DNA from: Scatophagus argus
Taxonomy: Eukaryota; Chordata; Actinopteri; Scatophagidae
Direction: 5' to 3'
Assembly (NCBI RefSeq): GCF_020382885.2
Contig: NC_058515.1
Coordinates: 11,267,223-11,331,222, forward strand
Length of the DNA: 64,000 nucleotides
The position numbers were made by a program, and so were the translations under genes. Under the pieces are notes generated by a model, which was not told the origin of the DNA, did not search any database, and saw only the letters and a list, made by a program, of their open reading frames with translations. Positions 11,766 through 22,497 of this stretch are shown piece after piece (position 1 is the first letter of the stretch; every line of letters begins with the position of its first letter).

Positions 11766-14490
11766 ATGTTGAGGAGTGTATTCAGTTTCCTTAGGACCAA
11801 TCCTGCCGCTGGCCAGAGGAGTATGTCTCAAAGCAGCCTTGCTGGGAAGGTAGCCATAGTCACTGCCTCCACAGATGGGTAAAAATTACACGTTAAACTT
11901 TTGTCAGCACAGCCCTAAAATACACAGAACAGTAACTAAGAAAAGGGCTTTGGCTGCAGTTGTCTGCTGTCCTGATGAAGCAGCACATTCCCTTTGCTGA
12001 TATATCATTAACACTGGTTTTCTCCACAAGACAGCTGAAAAAGGTTTTCCAAATTTGCAGAAAGAAATGAGGCAAATTTTATCAATCTGGTGCTGAGGAC
12101 ATCTTCACCTTTGCAGTAACTGTGACTGCAGTATGTATTTGTCTGATAGTGACATATGAAACAGCTGCAGTACAGATTTGATCGCCCTCACGCCGAGTTG
12201 CTCTTCTTCTTCTCCTCCTCAGAATCGGTCTAGCTACGGCACAGGCTCTGGGAAGGAGGGGAGCCCACGTTGTGGTGAGCAGCCGGCGGCAGGCCAACGT
12301 GGACAAGGCTGTGGCGCTGCTGCAGAGCCAGAGCATCCAAGTGACCGGGACCACCTGTAATGTTGGCAAGGGAGAAGACAGAGAAAAACTGGTTCAAATG
12401 GTGAATGGTTTTTTAATTTTAGCATCCATAGTTATATGGTTCTCATACAGGTTTCGGCTCCTCCGTAATTATGAGGTTGTTGGTGATGTATTTGACTTAT
12501 AACCTCAATATTAGTCTAACTCTGTGTTGGAAACAGACTCTGGAGCAGTGTGGGGGAATTGATATCCTTGTTTCCAATGCGGCAGTCAACCCTTTCTTTG
12601 GAAACACCTTGGACTGCACAGAGGAAATCTGGGACAAGGTACAGATGGCAAATGTAGCACCAGCTCTCATTTATAAAGCAAAAATCAGAAATTATTTAAA
12701 TGAGTCTGTGGTACCTGCCTCTGACCAAACAATTCTAATTCTTCCTCCTTTCATTTACTCAAACAACTAATAATAATATGCAATCATTTTAATACCGAAA
12801 GTATCTGATATTTAAAGTGGTTGTTTCTATGTTTCTTGTATAGATCCTGTCTGTAAATGTGAAATCAGCCGTCCTCATGACTAAGTTGGTGGTGCCTCAT
12901 ATGGAGAAGAGGGGGTGAATGAATGACAAACTTAATGATGATACAGCACTCAGTAAATGGATAAATCGGCATAACAAACTAAAAACGTTTCACTGCATAT
13001 TGAAATGTAAAATGCTTTGATGTGCTTGTGTTTGTCTTTCAGAGGGGGAAATGTAATATATGTGTCATCTGTGGCGGGATATCAACCAATAAAGGTCAGT
13101 GAGAGTAGAAACAGAATAATTATTTCAAACATAGTTATATTATGATAAAGAAGAGCAGGGTTATTTTAGCTTTTTAATTCTTACCCCCACTTTTGTGGCT
13201 GGTGTACCTAAGTTAAAATAAACTGACTATTTTGTACTGTTATGCTATGAAAGGATTCAAATATTAATGATAAACTTTATTTGTAGAGCACCTTTCATGT
13301 GAGAAATATTACATGCACCAAGTGCTTCACACAAAAAGTCTAAAGAACAAACACGAAAACATGGATAGAAAATGGCTAATTAAACATAAGATACATAAAA
13401 ACAGGGATAGAAGGATGGTCTTAAAAAAACACTTGATAATAATAGTGAAAATAAACAGATGAATACTTTATTGATCCTGAAGGACAAAAATATAGGATGC
13501 AGAGAAAAAGAGAGGAAAATGAAACAGAATTATAGCGTCTGCTGGGATGCGGACACTGCACCAGTCTGTCATGGTGAAGAGAGGAGAAGAAGCTCTCGAT
13601 TTACTAGTCAGTGTAACCAGACGTCGCCCTGGGCAGTTGTTTCGGGCATGTCCATCCGGGAGGAGACCCCGGGGCAGACCCAGTTCCCATCCAGCCTGGG
13701 AACGCCTTGGTATCCCCCCGGATGAGCTGATGGAAGTGGCCAGGGAGAGGACAGTCTGAGGCTGCTGCCCCCGTGACCCGGATTTGGATCAGCGGAGGAA
13801 GACAAGACGAGACGAGAAAACTGAGTTTAAAACAGCAATAAAGAATATACAAAAATAAGTAAAACACAAGATTTTAAAAGTGGTGCAGAAGTACAAAGAA
13901 AGTCTTTCTTTTTGTAACATTCTGGTTTCTTGTGTTGTTGTCACTCTGCAAACCAAATAGCCTGCTGTGCGCGTGTGTTTGTGCCAGTCATGGGGACACT
14001 GTGACTGTTTCTGTCTCTGCAGGCCCTGGGTCCTTACAGTGTGAGTAAGACAGCTCTGCTGGGTCTGACCCGAGTGTTGGCCCCTGAGTTGGCTCCCAGC
14101 AACATCAGAGTCAATTGCGTGGCTCCTGGAATCATCAAGACACACTTCAGCTCTGCGGTGGGGACAGACACACACTTCCTGTCCTCACTGTGAGGTTTTT
14201 GTCCTCGCTTCACTTGAATCACCTTTTATTTTTTAATTACAGTTTTGGCAAAATGAAGACGCGATGGACGAATTCAAAAAGAACCTCAGCATTAAGAGGT
14301 ACAGCTCATACTCAAGTGAGAACTGCTATACTTTATGACGACCACAATTCACATTTCCTTCGTCTTTCCCTTCAGGATTGGAGAGCCAGAGGAAATTGGT
14401 GGTGTGATTGCCTTCTTGTGCTCTGACGAGGCGTCCTACATCACCGGAGAGACCATCACAGTGACTGGAGGGATAAGCTGTCGACTCTGA
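11766..14490 (+). CDS. dhrs4: Dehydrogenase/reductase SDR family member 4 (peroxisomal carbonyl reductase)
   Basis: Coding exons are 11766-11878, 12223-12400, 12537-12638, 12844-12914, 13043-13094, 14023-14157, 14243-14298 and 14376-14490, giving 273 residues with all phases consistent. It is a classical short-chain dehydrogenase that reduces carbonyl compounds, including retinal and aromatic ketones, with NADPH. Visible features are the cofactor motif TASTDGIG spanning exons 1 and 2, NAAVNPFFG in exon 3, the catalytic serine in VSSVAGYQ, and the catalytic Tyr and Lys in YSVSK. The middle and end resemble human DHRS4 closely ([29 protein letters not shown]). The protein ends in CRL, a peroxisomal PTS1-type tripeptide where human has SRL. 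An internal ATG follows the first ~19 residues. A poly(A) signal lies at 14585-14590. Confidence 0.93.
13264..13340. repeat. Fish interspersed repeat fragment
   Basis: The segment with an AACTTTATTTGTAGAGCACC-like start and a CAAGTGCTTCACACA end resembles a very common fish repeat (a TTTATATAGCACCTTTC ... AAAGTGCTTCACA pattern, from memory). It lies in dhrs4 intron 5. The family name is not certain. Confidence 0.5.
13466..13490 (+). repeat. LINE-type 3' tail fragment (CTTTATTGATCC)
   Basis: The words CTTTATTGATCCTGAAGGAC match the conserved 3' end of fish LINEs of the Rex1/L2 type as I recall them. Only this short stub is recognisable. Confidence 0.45.
13560..13805 (+). mobile_element. RTE/Rex3-like LINE 3' fragment
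   Basis: The plus strand encodes a C-terminal LINE polymerase remnant: [10 protein letters not shown], then [19 protein letters not shown], followed by text that would read LLPP. This is the usual end of fish RTE-type (Rex3-like) polyproteins. The typical RTRWRDYVSRL segment between GRPRT and AWERL is largely missing, so the copy is internally deleted as well as 5' truncated. It sits in dhrs4 intron 5 in the sense orientation. Confidence 0.6.
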
Positions 14491-15190
14491 ATCTCACAGT
14501 TGAACCTAATCGTGCGTGTTCCTGTGTAGATACACGTCTTGATTATATCTTGACTACTTCCACTGCCCTCCACAGCACAGCCAGAATAAAGCTGGACATG
14601 AATAATGCTTAAGAAACCTTAATGAGAGCTATAACCGATCACTGAAAATTTTGGGTTTCTGTTTAAGTATTTACTTTTCTTGGGTGTTTATTTGTGAAAC
14701 TAGTTTTATAATCATCATATAAAAAATTTATACCAACTGTGTGTTTTTTTAAAGTATTCACTCCTTAATGTCAGGTCACAAATCACATTAGTTGAACACC
14801 AACAGTTCAAGAGCAAGCTTACAAAGAGACAAATCCTCACACAAAATATGACTACAATGTCAAATATCTTTATTAACTGAGCATTTAACATATTGCAGGT
14901 TTAAAATCTTTATAAAAGTCACAGCCACTGTCTGGTCATTTATTTACAATAAACATTTGGGATATTTCAAGACTTCTTCAAGTTAAAAAAAGCAATTTGA
15001 TTCGGCTACAATAAAATCAAGAGAAAGATGAGGAAAATCAATGTCCATTGGCGCCAGTGCCTGGTGCATTTCAAATCATTTATGGCTTCTTTGTCTCTGT
15101 AGCTGGTTGAGAAAACCAATGAAGCCACATTCAAAAGTCTGGCATTTTTGTCAGACACTGTTCCCTCGCCAACAGGGAAAATCGTTTTCG
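14491..15190. other. Convergent 3' UTRs of dhrs4 and tinf2
   Basis: dhrs4 (plus) and the long tinf2 form (minus) end tail to tail here. The dhrs4 poly(A) signal AATAAA is at 14585-14590. Minus-strand AATAAA signals for tinf2 are at 14939-14944 and 14869-14874. The two sets of signals are about 280 bases apart, so the transcripts need not overlap. No other gene was seen. Confidence 0.6.
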
Positions 15191-18100
15191 TCATCTGCGC
15201 TTGCTGCCAACAGACGACAGGTCCCGTCGTCTCATCCCGGGTTTCCAGTACTCCCTCAGAGTGGGAACGTAAGTGCCGTGTTTGGTCCTGTAATAGCGCT
15301 TCATAAACAGCTGAACAAAAGAAACATTTTGAAGACACAATTTAGAGCTCTGAGAAACTGTGAAGCGTTTATGACATTTCATAGATTAATCAACTAAAGT
15401 GAAAAATAGCGGCAGCCCGGTATGTAAGAGCTAATGTCCAACGACATGTCAATTATCAGGGATCAATGGAGGATGTGGAGGCTACACACTTTTCAGTGAC
15501 TGTTAGTGTTTAGTAAACTGGCTGTAAGTTGTCATATCTGAGGCTTAAGTGCCACATGTTTGAAAGAGCACATTATAACAGCATTAACAATCATGTCGCA
15601 TAGAGAAAAAAAGTCCTCAGGATGAATTTCAAATACCAGATTTCATTATTCCAAATATATCAAAGCCTTGAAAAGAATATCCATCTGTCCTCCTTACATT
15701 TTCAGAGATTTTCCCTCCCTGTGAAAACGGCTTCCAAATGTTTAGAGAATACATACCCTGCCTTTGAAGTTCTTTGTCGCCTCATCCTCAGAATCAGCTA
15801 CGTAGTCTTCACTCTCTCCTGGAAGGGACGACATCTCTAAACAGACAAGTAAACACAGTTAAACTAAAACTGGTGCAGGTGATTTTTCTTTTTTTGTTAA
15901 TCCCCTGCACTGAATTTCCATGATCTGTTAAATCACCTCCGTTACTCCGTTGCTGTGAGGGAGAGCTGCTTATGCTCGGTAACACAGGATGATTCCTGTC
16001 AAGCAGAAACAACATCATTAAAACGTGAAGGCTCCAATAGCTGATAAATGGTAAATAAGTAGCTTAATGATCTGCTTAGTCTACAGACAACCAGGAAACA
16101 TTAAGCCACTAATATATCATATATCAATATCATTTCACAGACAAACAGAAAGACTGGGAACATTGAACTAAATCAGCTGTTTTTATTGTATTTGTAAGTC
16201 AAGTGTTAACAATGTGTTCAGCATGTGTGTGTGTACATTGAGTATAATTTTCCAGTCTTTTATGGTCAACCTACAATGTCTAGTCCTGCCATGTAACCAG
16301 ATTAATCACTTGTTTAAAACACAACTTTCATGATCAAAATGTAATATACAGAAAGCTACTTAACAAAATCCAAAACACTTCATCTAAGTTCATCATTTAT
16401 TTAAAATAAAAAGCTTGTGGTTGAGTCATTATGGCATGCTTTGCACCATGGGTAATGTATTCTCTCTTACTCTTTATCGTCCAGGCCAGGAAAATCCGAG
16501 TCAGGCTCCTGAGGTTGGTTGCTCATGATTTTATGTCTTGGAGCTTTGACCGGCGACTTTTTCCTTTGATTCTGCTGTTTCGTGTATGGGGATCTTGCTC
16601 CTCTACCAGTCCTTTCAGCACTATCAGAAGTCATTGACAGTTTTTCCAGAACAACACTGGGTTGGCTGCAAAGACAGGACACAAACATGGAGTGGAGCCA
16701 TGGATCCTCAGGCAGGCGCAGCGTCTTGACACCCAGCTGGGTCATGCGGGCTTCGAGGATTACCCCATCACACTCATTGTTTCTTACAGTTTTTGCCCCC
16801 TTGTCTTTGCTCTCATTTGTCCTGTGGTCTGGTCTGCCCTGCCTGAGCCTGCTCACTCTCAAAGTCTTGCTCAAACTCTTTTTCCCAGAACTGCTGACTC
16901 CTAACAACTCATCATCTGATTCATCTTGGTCAGGCTGCTTGCGTTTCATTCCACTACTTCTTTCTGAAGCGCTGATCTCGTCCTCTACTTGTTCTCCATC
17001 CTCTTTCACTCCATCATCTTTGGGGTTTTGTCTCTGTTTAACCATAGTGAATTTCAAATTCTCTTTTGTTACACTGTCACCTCTCAGATTCCTTTCGTTG
17101 GCAGAGATCATAACTGGGACATCCTCATTAGATATTATTCCAATAACAGGGGTAATAAATGGTGTTTCATCTCTTGTCTGTGTGGCACCTGAAGGGTCTG
17201 CAGAAGACTTTTTGGCTCCCGTCAGCTGATTTGAAGATATTTTTCCAGAAGGTTGCAGAGAGAGTGAAGTAAGGATGGAGTCCCCCATGTTTGGAGGGAG
17301 GGATGCTGTACAACACAATAATATAAGGATTATTAGGAATTCACATCAAAGACCTCAGTCATCTTGGCAAGAAACTAAGGAGTGATTTGGTTCTACCTGC
17401 TGCCTCCAGATGACCCAGACAGGTTTGATGCTGAAGCAGTATCTTGAGGAGCTGAGGTTGGGTGGCTGCCCGTGCACACTCCTCCAGGATGGGGGGGGCA
17501 TCACTGAGCCATGACACAGTCTGGAACAAGTTATTAACTGTATAACCAGCTCCTTCAAAATGACATTTATTATTGAATCTAGTGTTTTCAGCAGGTGCTT
17601 TTAGACGCAAAAACAAATGCCCTCACTACCTGAGCAAGGTTAGGAACTGGAAGAAACTGGTCCAGTCGGATTAAAAACTCCCACAGCAGCTTCTCCAGTT
17701 CCTCGTCAAACTTTGGGCCATACTCCACAGGAAACTCCTCCTACCAGAAGAGAGAATAAGAACTGTTGGCTGTAATATTCACAATGAGAAATTGAAGTCA
17801 GTCATACGTGCTGAGACTCACCTTGAAGAACTGTTCTCTTTCTGCTGGGTCTATTAGCAGTGTGTGAACCAATGAATGGAAACTTTCCACTGTTCTCAGA
17901 ATTTTAACATCCCTCTTCTAGGACACAAAACAGCACAAAAATACATTTTTTCCATACAAATGTTAAGAGCACTTGGGAATGGACACAAGTGAGTGACAGC
18001 ATGAAATGGCCCAAATAAGTGTAACAGCATCTGTTTCAAGGCACAAAATCAAAAATATTGTGATGTTTACTTTGTAATCACTTTCAAGTTTGGTGGTGAG

Positions 18101-18924
18101 TCTAATGTGTCAATGTTTGGAACAAAAGCCAAGTTGTTTACAGTGACAAAATGGCAATACAATTTGTTCTGAGATTCTGAGCATGAAATTTAATTTACCA
18201 TAGTAGGAGCAGAGGATGATGACAGGGCAGCGGGAGCACAGATCCTTCCCAGGTGCGGCATAATCACCTTTTCATCTGGCTCTTTACAGCACAGCTCCAA
18301 GATTAACTAAAAAGAAGGTTGATGTACCTTACAGTATGTGTAACAATCAAACCAGAAATATAATCCTGAGTAATTTAATAGCAACACATCTCTCAAAAGT
18401 GATCCGACAATCCGACATTGAGATAGGAGAGGAGAATAAAAGCAGATGGCACACATCAAAATCTGCGTCCCCCTGTAACCTCACCCGTCCCCTCAGTCCC
18501 AATGCCAGCTTGCCCTGGTGTCTCACGGTGAGCAGCCCAGGGACAGTCTCACAGGCCGAGGTCACAAATTCTTCCACAACCCCATACTGCATCACGTCCC
18601 TCTGCTTCATCACCTTCCACAGGGCTGCAGACACCAGGCGCACAGGAGGGGCCAGGAGCTGGAGTGCAGCAAAAGGAAGGCTGACATCTGTGCAGGAGAC
18701 AAAGCATGGCGCAAAAACAATTACAGTGTAGGTATGGCAACAATAATAATAATAATAAGAATAGTTTAGTTTATACGCAAAACCAACGTTATAAAGTACT
18801 TTACAACAAATAGATAAGCACAAAATAAAATACACAGAAAATCCTACATCCTTCGCATGTAGTTTTAACGTAATCCCATATATTATTAAGACTTGCCATT
18901 TCCCTTAGGTTTCCTTGCGGCCAT
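15191..18924 (-). CDS. tinf2: TERF1-interacting nuclear factor 2 (TIN2), shelterin subunit
   Basis: TIN2 bridges TRF1, TRF2 and TPP1 in the telomere-capping shelterin complex. Long-form exons are 18897-18924, 18485-18687, 18199-18306, 17822-17917, 17630-17740, 17397-17520, 16471-17305, 15937-15995, 15757-15836 and 15191-15310 (587 residues). If exon 7 reads through its donor it stops at 16467 (502 residues). Exons 2-6 match the TIN2 N-terminal helical domain: VRLVSAALWKVMKQRDV and TVRHQGKLALGLRGR parallel human LRFAAAASWQVVRGRCV and VRYRHHERLCMGLKA. Exons 9-10 (ADSEDE, then YRTKHGTYVPTLREYWKPG) match the human TIN2L tail ([27 protein letters not shown]). Intron 1 uses a GC donor. Candidate TRF1-binding FxLxP-like words are LSLQP (residues 238-242) and TLRLP; both lack the Phe and are tentative. 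Confidence 0.9.
16396..16401 (-). promoter_or_regulatory. tinf2: Intronic poly(A) signal for the short tinf2 form
   Basis: On the minus strand this is AATAAA, about 65 bases downstream of the TAA at 16467-16469 and inside tinf2 intron 7. It could terminate a transcript that does not use the exon 7 donor. Confidence 0.5.
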
Positions 18925-20043
18925 TCCTCTGAATCAGTCAAAGTCAGCTGCGACAGGAGGTTAAATAACCAGAAGTTGACGTTAAAAATTTAGCTTCACG
19001 TTAGCTTGTTCAACGAGCGCAGACACGGAACAGTTTACAAATATAAAGTCATTTAGGAAACGCTGCTGGGATGATGTTTAATAACTTCGGCGGTGCTCTG
19101 GAATAACCTGTGGTAGCACACCAGCACCGGCACTGCTGTTTGCCCGCTAGAAATAACAATAACAACACTTGTGTCAAAACTGCTGCTTCTCATCCTCCCG
19201 CCTTCACTGGAGTAAAATCATTCGTCTAAGTCTTACGTTTGGGCTGTGCCGAAGAGGCGGTGCTTCGTGCTTTTGGAATAAAGCAACAGCAAACTCCGCC
19301 CACGCGCGCTCTGTGATATTATAAAGAAGCGCACTCAGGATATGACGTGTAGCTCTAGAAGCCGCTGCTTCCGCCTGTTTTGCTAAGTTTTACTGCTTTG
19401 TGTGAACTTGTTATGATAGAGGGAAATGGTCTTGATGATTTTAAGGCGCACATGAACATTAATTATGTGCCAATAAAAAACCTGTGGACTCTTTTATACA
19501 GGCCCTAGTTAATATAAGCCCACATACGATGGGAATGAGCCAATATATCAGCTGATATAATATTACTGCAGCTGTATTAGTATTGTTGTATGTCAGACAA
19601 AGTAATGCTACCTTGCAATACGGAAGGGTTGTGTTCGAAGTTAACATTACACACAATAGTCTGTCCACCAGAGATTACTGATTATTTACTTTTCATGTGT
19701 AAAATCAGTAGTTACACATTGTGGTCACAGTTCTTAAAAGAAAGAAGCAAACACATGGAAAAAATGGAAAAAACATGTTCGTGTTCAAAAGCACGACTAC
19801 CCTCAGGTGGAAATATTGGCATTAACTTGAAATATCTGAAATCAGTCAAGCCCAAGAGGTAATATGATAAAGCTTGTCACACATGTTTACACCCAGGCCA
19901 GATGAACTTTGCCCCATGTTCTTCTGTATCTGAAATATCAGCAGGTTCAGGGTAAAGTCCAGCAGTACTTACTTCACATTGTTTCACCAAAATACCTTAC
20001 CAAACTCAAGGCTGTGAGAAGAGACAACAAGAGACTGTCAGAC
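18925..20043. promoter_or_regulatory. Divergent tinf2/cideb promoter region
   Basis: The 1.1 kb between the tinf2 start (minus) and the cideb start (plus) must hold both promoters. The CpG-richer part at about 18950-19330 is next to tinf2 and suggests a housekeeping promoter there. The cideb-proximal half is AT-rich. No gene or clear repeat was recognised. Confidence 0.45.
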
Positions 20044-21644
20044 ATGGACACCACATCTTCATTTATCAAGTAAGTGGAAAATTAGTTTTGGCCTGTTCAT
20101 ATTGATCTGCTTCATGATCCTGTCGATCATGATCAAGAACCCAAACAGCACCATGCAGCTGCTGGAGCCCCCATTTGAATGTAGGCTAGACATAGCAAGG
20201 TAATCTACTCAGCGATACAGCATGCAATTTTCAGCTAATAGCAAATGTAATTTTATTGTTAAGTGTTATGAGTTAACCGTTACAATGGGCAGGACAGTTT
20301 CAGTTCAAAAGACAAAGTACAGATGTAAATAACGAGGTAAATGATGGATCAAATGCCATTCAGCTGCTCAATGTCAAGCTGTCATGGCTCTCAGGAACAC
20401 TTGAATAAAATGACATGCCTGCGGTAAAAATCTCACAGGATCCAACACCTTAAATAATTCAATACTTTTCCTCCCGGTCTTTCCTCAGATCTGTAACCAA
20501 GCGAGTGTGGTCTCCACCACAGCGTCCCTTCAGAGTATGTTGTCACAACAGGGAGACCAAGAAGGGCATCACAGCCGGGACTCTGGAGGAGCTGAAAGAG
20601 AGGGTGAGAGTGACTGGAAAAGATTCATTGCAGTGTAAATAATAAATGGTGTAATATAATATCAACAAACAAAATCAAAAATGAAGTGAGAAAATGTAAA
20701 AATATAAATGAATGATAAAAGAACATAATAAAAGTGGCCCACTTGAACTGAAAAATGAAACCCTGAGTAAGTTGAATCTATGGGGTGTGTAGGTATGCCA
20801 GGCTTTGCTGCTGTCCCTGTCTGCAATGTCTCTGTCCCTGGTTTGTGAGGAGGACGGTACAGAGGTAGACTCAGATGAGTTCCTCGTGACCTTGCCAGAC
20901 AACACTATGCTCATGGCCCTCGAGCCTGGACAGACATGGAGAGCACTTACGGTATGTTTGACAGAAGGAGCCAAATCTTATTCATTGTACATCTCCGTAT
21001 GCATGCATATTATACCTTACAGAGAGAATCCTTGAGATGTGACTGTTACCTCTGACCCCTTCAGGGATCAGCTGTGATCAAATCTCAAAACCACAACAAG
21101 CCTCGGACCGGGAAAGACATAGCTCGTGTCACCTTTGACCTGTACAGGATGAGCTCAAAGGATCTTTTTGGCTCCTTGAGTGTGAAGGCCACATTTCAAG
21201 GCCTTTACTCTGTGAGCGCTGACTTTCAGTGTCTGGGGCCCAAGAAAGTCCTCAGGTGAGCCAAGAGGAGGGGGGTGAAGATCATCACAAAAAAAAAAGA
21301 TATTAAAGCTACACTAAAATAGTCTTACTGATGCAGTAAGTTTTATACAGTTTTAACGACCTTACAGTTTGCTTTAGTCCATCCCACACCCTCAGTCTAA
21401 CCTCACTCTTAGTCATAAACAAGCCTGGATGAGAAAGCAATAAGCTTTTTTTCCGAGTCCATTTTTATCACACTGATGACACTTTTCTCTGTTCTTTTTT
21501 TTTTTCAGAGAAGCCCTGCGTTTAGCTTCCACCCTCCTACAAGCTGCCGGACACCTGCTCATCACCTCCGCCTCCATGATCCGCCGAATTATCGAAGGCA
21601 CTGAGCTCCTGCAGCCACAGAGGGTAGATAACAGGTGGAACTAA
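20044..21644 (+). CDS. cideb: Cell death-inducing DFFA-like effector b (Cideb)
   Basis: Coding exons are 20044-20069, 20489-20603, 20793-20951, 21065-21255 and 21509-21644, giving 208 residues (human CIDEB 219). CIDE proteins act on lipid-droplet fusion and on VLDL lipidation in liver and gut. Residues about 20-90 form the CIDE-N domain (PPQRPFRVCCHNRETKKGI; CEEDGTEVDSDEFL). Exon 4 encodes the CIDE-C core: KDIARVTFDLYR, then DLFGSLSVKATFQGLYSVS and DFQCLGPKKVLR, close to human KDIARFTFDVYK and DLFGSLNVKATFYGLYSMS. The amphipathic helix region follows in exon 5. The B paralogue is chosen from the similarity and the neighbouring 14q genes. A plus-strand poly(A) signal lies at 22221-22226. Confidence 0.92.
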
Positions 21645-22497
21645 CGGAGCCAGGAGAGACCAACTTAGCTCTAACATAAGAGTAACTAACATGTCATTGG
21701 GTAGTGATTGTATTGTTGATGATTGTTCTGCTGTTTACCTCTTGAAATGGGGAGAAAGAATATGTTTTTGACAGGAACATCTGTTAAAGTAGTGCCTGTA
21801 AATGTTAACAGTGATAGTGTTAGACAGGATGAATGTGTGACTGTGTACCATACTCTTCTACCCATAATTATTGAGAGTATACTTCAGGTTATGAACAAAA
21901 TGTAACAAGCAAAAAATAGAATGTCATAGATATTAAAATAGTTTTTCTGTTTTTTTTTGCAATATATTCCACGTAATATTCCTGAAGTCACTCGATTTTT
22001 GTTAATTTGGTGTGGATTATGAGTGGTAAGGGGAACTTGTGTTTCTATCTGCTTGTTTCAGGTGGTAACAAACCACTGAAATCATGTGGCTGTTATTTTG
22101 ACGACACTGTCTTTTAGAAAAATGACAAAAGTCGTCATTCATTTTGTAGTTTATGAATATTTTAATGTAACAAAACATAAGAAGAGCTGTGTTGAACAAC
22201 AAGTGTTTTACTTGGATGACAATAAAAATGTCCGAAGCACAAGCTCTTGGGGCATTTGGACTGCTAATGAGTGTCCTCTGGAAAGACCATGCTCACATGT
22301 TAACAAACATGCACAAGTCATTGCAATAACAGCATAGCAACAAAACATTCCATATGAAAAAGGAGGCAAATTCACAAGAATGTGCCTTTGCCAGGAAACC
22401 TTTTATCAAACATCTCTAAAAAAAAAATGGCTTAAAAGTTTAACTGCCTAACAACCAACTTGAGTCTAAATTGCAAATAACACATTAACACAAAACT
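21645..22497. other. cideb 3' UTR and tail-to-tail gap with homez
   Basis: The cideb 3' UTR probably ends soon after the AATAAA at 22221-22226. The homez 3' UTR enters from the right. No canonical minus-strand AATAAA was found between 22227 and 22497. No other gene was recognised; the open frames here have no domain. Confidence 0.5.

Noticed and set aside
16582-17229. 215-residue plus-strand frame, hydrophobic
   Set aside because: It is antisense to tinf2 exon 7, which splices in phase with a TIN2 N-terminal domain and has the expected long tail.
20134-20198. Possible extra cideb exon in intron 1 ending at a GTAATC donor
   Set aside because: Exons 1 and 2 already join in phase to give a normal start (IKSVTKRVW), and this piece has no good acceptor or similarity to CIDE proteins.
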